Origin: Bacteroidetes bacterium GWF2_33_38
GTDB lineage: Bacteria > Bacteroidota > Bacteroidia > Bacteroidales > GWF2-33-38
DNA: 64,000 nt
Assembly: GCA_001769505.1 (NCBI GenBank)
Contig: MEOF01000053.1
Coordinates: 1 to 64,000, forward strand
Direction of reading: 5' to 3'
This document shows, piece by piece, positions 59,388 through 64,000 of this stretch (the first letter of the stretch is position 1; every line of letters begins with the position of its first letter). Both the position numbers and the translations under genes were made by a program. The notes beneath the pieces are model-generated. The model did no database searches and was not told where the DNA came from. It saw nothing but the letters and a program-made list of their open reading frames with translations.

Positions 59388-59463
59388 TCCAACTCCTAGT
59401 AAATACTTTGTAAAAGTGAAAACAAATGAAAATGTATTTGTTGAAAAAGTGTTGTTTGAGTAA
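59386..59463 (+). pseudogene. Remnant of a T9SS type A sorting domain
   Basis: Read in the frame of 59386, the sequence is NPTPSKYFVKVKTNENVF followed by VEKVLFE and a stop. This is the last third of a T9SS type A domain (YFVKV...KVLFE) with nothing upstream, so it is the cut-off end of a lost secreted-protein gene. It overlaps the last codon of the preceding gene by two bases. Confidence 0.7.
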
Positions 59464-59494
59464 AATATCTCATAATTTTAATCTGTTTTTTACC

Positions 59495-59530
59495 AAAGGG
59501 AAGTTATCGTTGATAACTTCCCTTTTTTTG
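59495..59530 (+). terminator. Strong rho-independent terminator
   Basis: AAAGGGAAGTTATC-GTT-GATAACTTCCCTTT, a 14-bp perfect stem followed by a T-run. It closes the transcription unit of the M48 peptidase and/or the lost T9SS gene. Confidence 0.92.
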
Positions 59531-59613
59531 TAGGTTATTTTTGGCAAAAATATTGTCGTAAATAAATTCTAAATTGTATATTTACAGAGTGTTTTAAATA
59601 AAAACTTTTAAAA

Positions 59614-60951
59614 ATGAAACTAAAAATAAGTTTATTGATTGTATCCTTGCTTTTTTCATCGATAAGCATTTTTTCGCAAGAAGAAGTAAAAAAAGAAGAT
59701 TATGCAATCATCTATGTTTATAGGTTGAAAAAATCAACCGACAGTAATGTTGATTTTAATGTTTTATTTGACGATGTAACTATTGGGAAATTGACTGGTT
59801 CAAATTCTACATTTACAGCAAATTATTCAGGCAAATGGCTTGTTTCTAAAAGAGAAAAAACAGGTAGTTGCCTAATAAAATTAACTGGTAAAAAAGATGC
59901 ATTACGAGCAAAAATGTTGATTAATGTATATGCCGGAAAGCGTTATTTTGTCGAATTTGACCCATCTGCCGCATATGGAGAGAATCCACTACGAGTTATG
60001 CCAAATAGTGAAGGTTATGAGTTATTGTTGACTGCAGACATGGAAAATATTGATATTGTTAACCCTGATATCAGAATAACGGTAAAAAACGAAAAGGATA
60101 ATGGTTTTGTAGAAGAAGAAGGAATCGCCGATGCACAAACCGAAACTGAAACAAATGTTACTTACAGAGGAGGAGGCGATCCTCTTAAAGGATTAAACGT
60201 ATCGAGTGCTAAAAGCGAAATGACCATTGGAAATTATTATGCTCTAATTGTTGGTGTTGATAATTACACAGGAACTTGGAGCCAATTGCAAAATGCTGTA
60301 AATGACGCAAAAGCCATTGAAAAATTATTACGAGAAAAATATAAATTCGATCATTTTAAAGCTTTGTACAACGAAAGTGCTACTCGTTCAAATATTATAA
60401 ATGAGCTTGAGTGGCTAGTTGCAAATGTAAAAGAAAACGATAATGTTTTTATTTATTATTCGGGACATGGCGATTACAAAGAACAATTAAACAAGGGTTA
60501 TTGGGTTCCGGTAGATGCAAATACAAAATCTACTTCGCAATTTATTTCTAACAGCGATATTCAAACATTTTTAGGAGGTATAAAGTCAAAACACACCCTG
60601 CTTGTTTCAGATGCTTGCTTCAGCGGTGATATTTTTAGAGGAACAACGGTTTCAGTACCTTACGAAGATACAGAAAAATATTATTCAAAAGTACATAATT
60701 TAACCTCTCGTCAAGCTATTTCATCAGGAGGGATTGAACCTGTTATGGACGGAGGACAAGAAGGTCATTCAGTTTTTGCGTATTACTTGCTAAAAACACT
60801 GCGAAGTAATACTAGCAAATATTTTGATGCTAGTCAACTTTATACTACAATCAAAATACCTGTAACTAATAATTCAGACCAATCTCCAAACTTTTCGCCA
60901 ATTAAAAATACGGGCGACGAAGGAGGTCAATTTATTTTCATCAAAAAGTAA
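59614..60951 (+). CDS. Exported caspase-like peptidase (C14 family)
   Basis: A 445-residue exported protein with a signal peptide (through IFSQ), an N-terminal DUF2846-like domain (residues about 28-140: AIIYVYRLKKS, YAGKRYFVEFD) and a caspase-like peptidase domain (205-445). The catalytic dyad is intact: His285 in FIYYSGHGDY and Cys335 in LLVSDACFSGD. The first helix-strand region reads YYALIVGVDNYTG. Bacterial C14 peptidases act in regulated proteolysis, and some work in anti-phage defence or cell death. The downstream gene encodes its inactive paralogue, six bases away. Confidence 0.9.
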   Translation: MKLKISLLIVSLLFSSISIFSQEEVKKEDYAIIYVYRLKKSTDSNVDFNVLFDDVTIGKLTGSNSTFTANYSGKWLVSKREKTGSCLIKLTGKKDALRAKMLINVYAGKRYFVEFDPSAAYGENPLRVMPNSEGYELLLTADMENIDIVNPDIRITVKNEKDNGFVEEEGIADAQTETETNVTYRGGGDPLKGLNVSSAKSEMTIGNYYALIVGVDNYTGTWSQLQNAVNDAKAIEKLLREKYKFDHFKALYNESATRSNIINELEWLVANVKENDNVFIYYSGHGDYKEQLNKGYWVPVDANTKSTSQFISNSDIQTFLGGIKSKHTLLVSDACFSGDIFRGTTVSVPYEDTEKYYSKVHNLTSRQAISSGGIEPVMDGGQEGHSVFAYYLLKTLRSNTSKYFDASQLYTTIKIPVTNNSDQSPNFSPIKNTGDEGGQFIFIKK

Positions 60952-60956
60952 TTCGA

Positions 60957-61787
60957 ATGAGAAAAATATTCACGTTAAGTTTGATATTCATTTTTTTGCT
61001 TCCGATAGGATATACAGCATTTGCACAGAAATCAAATAAAGCAATTGTTTATCTTAATCGTTTAAAAAAATCGACTGAAAGTTATACCGATTATTCGATT
61101 TGGGTTGACGACAAAAAGATTCATGTTTTTGAAGGAACTAACCCTGTTGTTACCCAAAACTATTTTGAAAGTTGGGTTGTTTTTACTGTCGAAGCCAAAA
61201 ATAAGTCAATCTTCGAGATTAAGAAAAACACAGAAACTGTTGCCAAGTTAATTGTAAATATTAAAGCCGGCGACAAATATTTTATAACTTTCAATTCAGG
61301 TGCAACATACAACAATAATCCATTGACTCTTATTGATAAAAAAGACGGCTTCGAAGCATTATTTCAATCAAGCAATGAATCGATTAAAATACTTGACGAG
61401 TCAATACGAGAAGATGTTTTTAAAGATAAAAAATTAGGATATTTAGATTTTGTTGAAGTTGAAAATAAAGATGATGTGAAAAAAGATTCAAGCATTGTTA
61501 CTACAAAAGATACTTATGCGTTTATTATTAGCAATAAATCTGATAAGGTATTTGAAAAACTACAAGACGCTTTGAGTTACAACGAAAAAGTAAATAGGCT
61601 AATAAAGGAAGAAAAGTTTGACTATTATAAATCGTATAGTTTTGAACCAAGCAAAGAAAACACGATAATGAGCGAACTTAAAAAAGCTATGTCGGAATTT
61701 AATGATAGTGATAATGTGTTAATTTACTATTTCGATTCCGAGAAACGAATATATGTTGCTGTAAATCATTTAGCTGCAAAACTATAA
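60957..61787 (+). CDS. Inactive caspase-like paralogue (pseudo-caspase), exported
   Basis: A 276-residue exported paralogue of the preceding caspase. The signal peptide ends near TAFAQ, and the N-terminal DUF2846-like domain is clearly related (AIVYLNRLKKSTESYTDY and IKAGDKYFITF against AIIYVYRLKKS and YAGKRYFVEFD). In the peptidase part, YAFIISNKSDKVFEKLQDAL aligns with YALIVGVDNY...LQNAV, but the segment that carries the catalytic His in the caspase (FIYYSGHGDY) reads LIYYFDSEKR. The protein stops soon afterwards, before the Cys region. It therefore cannot be a caspase and may regulate the active partner. Confidence 0.85.
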   Translation: MRKIFTLSLIFIFLLPIGYTAFAQKSNKAIVYLNRLKKSTESYTDYSIWVDDKKIHVFEGTNPVVTQNYFESWVVFTVEAKNKSIFEIKKNTETVAKLIVNIKAGDKYFITFNSGATYNNNPLTLIDKKDGFEALFQSSNESIKILDESIREDVFKDKKLGYLDFVEVENKDDVKKDSSIVTTKDTYAFIISNKSDKVFEKLQDALSYNEKVNRLIKEEKFDYYKSYSFEPSKENTIMSELKKAMSEFNDSDNVLIYYFDSEKRIYVAVNHLAAKL

Positions 61788-61808
61788 AAATTTATAAATT
61801 AAGAACTG

Positions 61809-64000
61809 ATGAAACATTTGAGTTTAAAGACACTATCTTTAATTTTTGTTTTCATTAGTACACTAGCCGTTTCACAAAACAATAATTTTCGCACTTTTTC
61901 GATTGAAAAGGGTTTATCCCAATCAACTATTTACAGTATGATTCAGGATAAAAATGGATATTTGTGGCTTGGTACTGATGGTGGAGGCGTTTGTGTATTC
62001 GATGGAAAAGAGTTCAAAGTTTACAATAAGAGAAATGGAATATCTGGAAATATTGTTCGCTCATTATTTCAAGATAAAAACCAAAATATTTGGCTAGGAA
62101 CAGAAGAAGGCATTACAATCTACGATGGTTATACCTATACCAAAATTGATACTTCAAAGGGATTTCCGCAATGTACAGTTTTAAATATTTATCAAGATAA
62201 ACAAAGCAATATTTGGGCTGCTACCGATAATGGTCTTGTTAAACTTGTCTTGAAAAATAAAGAATACATTGTTTCTCGAATCTATACTACTGAAGATGGG
62301 CTCGAAACAAATTTTGTTTTTGATATTTACGAAGACGATGAAAGCAAACTCTGGTTAGCAATGTACGGAGGAATTAATATTCTTTCTTTTTTCGAAAACG
62401 ATAGCATTAATATCAGCCTTCTCAATAAAGATAACTATTTGCCTAGTAGTATTATAACAAGCATTAAACCTGATGCTAACGGACTTTTTTGGATTGGAAC
62501 GTATGATTCGGGTATTTTTAGTTTAAACCCAAAGAATATTTCTCGCGACAATATTCAAAGTTATTCCACTCTTAATGGATTGAATGATAATACAATTTGG
62601 GATATTATGTTGGATAATAATCATGATATTTGGTTTAGTACAAACAATGCTGGTATATATCAAATACATAATAAAATAATTGTAAATTATTCAGAAAAAC
62701 AAGGTTTACCTAGCAATCAAGTACTGTCATTATTGCAAGACAGCGAACAAAATATTTGGCTTGGAACTATGGGAGCGGGCTTGGTTAAACACATGGGGAA
62801 TCACTTTTCGCATTATTTACTCGACGATGGAATGTTTAAAGAGCAGATATCAGATATTGAAAAGGACTCTTCATATTATTGGCTTTCGACTTATGGCGAA
62901 GGTTTATTTGGAGTAGAGAATTTTTCTGACACATCAAAAATTATTAGGATAACAACTGATAATGGACTTGCCGATAATATTGTAAACGATGTTTTTATTT
63001 CGAAAGACAATAAATTATATATTTCTACTCAGTCTGGTTTAAGCGTTTATTCTGATGGGAAAATTACAAATATTACTGAAGCTGATGGTTTACCCGATAA
63101 TCGTATTAATTGCACGTACATAGATTCTAAAGGTATAATTTGGATTGGAACAGGAGCGGGGTTAAGCATATATAACAACGATAAATATTTGAACGTTACC
63201 AAAGAAAGTCAATATCAAATACCAAACGACGATATTCAATCAATTATTGAAGATAAAAAAGGAAATGTATGGATTGCTACATTATCTGGTTTATTGAAGT
63301 TTTTTGAAGGTCAAATGACTTCTTTCGATGAGGAAGAAGGCTTATACGAAAAAGCAATTCATTCACTAGCAGTTGATCAAAAAGGTGATGTTTGGATTGG
63401 TACATTTGGAGGAGGAATATATAAATTGAATGTGTATGCATTAGATTCAATTTCGATTAAACAGGTCGCGAACGGAGATATACTTTCGTCCGTGAACGTG
63501 TATTCTCTTCAATTTCTATCCAACGATATACTAATTGTCGGAACTGATAAAGGTTTTGATAAGCTATATCTTAGTGAAAACAGCGAGATCACAAAAGTTA
63601 AAAGCTACAATCAAACCAATGGTTTCATTGGTGTTGAAAACAAACTCAATTCTATTTTACAAGATGACTTTGGAAACGTTTGGTTTGGAACAATAAAAGG
63701 TTTAACTAAATATTCCCCTGACTTAGAAAATGAAATCAAAAATACACCTCAAATTCATCTTTCGGCTATTGAACTATTTTACGAAAAGGTTAACTGGTTA
63801 GATTATGCTGATTCTGTTTCCCCTTGGTTTGGGATACCTCAAAACCTAGAATTGCCTTACAACAAAAACCATTTAACTTTTAAATTTAATGCAGTTTCTC
63901 TATCCAATCCCGAAAAAGTTAAATATAGATATATGCTAGAAGGGCTTGATGAAAGTTGGTCTCCAATTCGACAAGAATCAGAAGTAGTATATTCAAGCTT
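61809..64000 (+). CDS. Two-component-regulator propeller (Reg_prop) sensor protein, truncated by window end
   Basis: The frame stays open from ATG 61809 to the end of the window (730 codons). A signal peptide (MKHLSLKTLSLIFVFIS) is followed by about 14 Reg_prop-type repeats (GYLWLGTDGGGVCVFDG, NIWLGTEEGITIYDG, DVWIGTFGGGIYKLN), forming two extracellular beta-propellers. Near residue 690 the Y_Y_Y-like domain starts (NHLTFKFNAVSLSNPEK, YRYMLEGLDESWSP). The cytoplasmic output domain, typically a histidine kinase, LytTR or SpoIIE, lies beyond the window. It follows the pseudo-caspase by 21 bases in what looks like one operon. Confidence 0.9.
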   Translation, partial: MKHLSLKTLSLIFVFISTLAVSQNNNFRTFSIEKGLSQSTIYSMIQDKNGYLWLGTDGGGVCVFDGKEFKVYNKRNGISGNIVRSLFQDKNQNIWLGTEEGITIYDGYTYTKIDTSKGFPQCTVLNIYQDKQSNIWAATDNGLVKLVLKNKEYIVSRIYTTEDGLETNFVFDIYEDDESKLWLAMYGGINILSFFENDSINISLLNKDNYLPSSIITSIKPDANGLFWIGTYDSGIFSLNPKNISRDNIQSYSTLNGLNDNTIWDIMLDNNHDIWFSTNNAGIYQIHNKIIVNYSEKQGLPSNQVLSLLQDSEQNIWLGTMGAGLVKHMGNHFSHYLLDDGMFKEQISDIEKDSSYYWLSTYGEGLFGVENFSDTSKIIRITTDNGLADNIVNDVFISKDNKLYISTQSGLSVYSDGKITNITEADGLPDNRINCTYIDSKGIIWIGTGAGLSIYNNDKYLNVTKESQYQIPNDDIQSIIEDKKGNVWIATLSGLLKFFEGQMTSFDEEEGLYEKAIHSLAVDQKGDVWIGTFGGGIYKLNVYALDSISIKQVANGDILSSVNVYSLQFLSNDILIVGTDKGFDKLYLSENSEITKVKSYNQTNGFIGVENKLNSILQDDFGNVWFGTIKGLTKYSPDLENEIKNTPQIHLSAIELFYEKVNWLDYADSVSPWFGIPQNLELPYNKNHLTFKFNAVSLSNPEKVKYRYMLEGLDESWSPIRQESEVVYSS

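Noticed and set aside
1-64000. CRISPR array
   Set aside because: No regularly spaced direct repeats of 25-40 bases were seen anywhere in the window.

Overview
The window looks like chromosomal DNA from a member of the Bacteroidota (a Bacteroidales/Marinilabiliales-like lineage; genus not determinable by eye). The evidence is low G+C, TAnnTTTG-type -7 promoter elements in front of several genes, few Shine-Dalgarno sequences, secreted proteins with C-terminal type IX secretion (T9SS) sorting domains, a TonB-dependent receptor paired with a DUF4249 lipoprotein, and a complete Bat (Bacteroides aerotolerance) gene cluster.

Layout. 0-7 kb: a large T9SS-sorted BNR-repeat protein, a soluble P-type-ATPase-like HAD protein, a pyrimidine-dimer glycosylase, a SlyD-type prolyl isomerase and two thioredoxin-fold proteins. 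7-9.7 kb: a long-chain acyl-CoA ligase and, convergent with it, truA. 9.8-18.7 kb: the Bat cluster (MoxR ATPase, small exported protein, DUF58 protein, BatD-like membrane protein, BatA, BatB, BatC, BatD, BatE). 18.8-20.4 kb: a small membrane protein, a DUF5063 protein and a DEDD exonuclease. 20.4-25.2 kb: an accessory patch holding a MITE-like element and a solitary 1294-residue NACHT NTPase with a C-terminal PD-(D/E)xK nuclease-like domain, lying next to tRNA-Pro(GGG). 25.3-29.6 kb: TonB receptor, DUF4249 lipoprotein and thioredoxin reductase. 29.8-37.8 kb: a 2671-residue modular T9SS protein. 38-40.6 kb: transketolase C-terminal half, ECF sigma factor, a probable membrane partner and a Spy/CpxP-like protein. 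40.6-45.4 kb: a molybdenum-cofactor cluster (MobB-like P-loop protein, MoeA, a short MoaA, MoaC, a MOSC-Mog fusion) interrupted by Rhs remnants and a lipoprotein. 45.5-49.4 kb: HD hydrolase, TfoX C-domain protein, SUI1 factor, tRNA-Pro(UGG), HsdR_N-type nuclease, AMP nucleosidase and DNA polymerase III delta. 49.5-54.6 kb, minus strand: DUF3332 lipoprotein, uridine-kinase-like protein, TlpA-type thioredoxin and a HU-SPOR fusion. 55-57.3 kb: 1-pyrroline-5-carboxylate dehydrogenase and a small lipoprotein. 57.4-64 kb: M48 metallopeptidase lipoprotein, a partner lipoprotein, a T9SS-domain remnant, then an operon of caspase-like peptidase, inactive pseudo-caspase paralogue and a propeller-type sensor that runs off the end of the window.

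The two loci most likely to be new biology are the solitary NACHT protein with a C-terminal nuclease (a candidate anti-phage defence gene) and the caspase/pseudo-caspase/propeller-sensor operon. Small relics (Rhs, winged-helix regulator, T9SS domain) and three palindromic, MITE-like repeats show local turnover. All functional calls come from reading motifs by eye; no database search was run.
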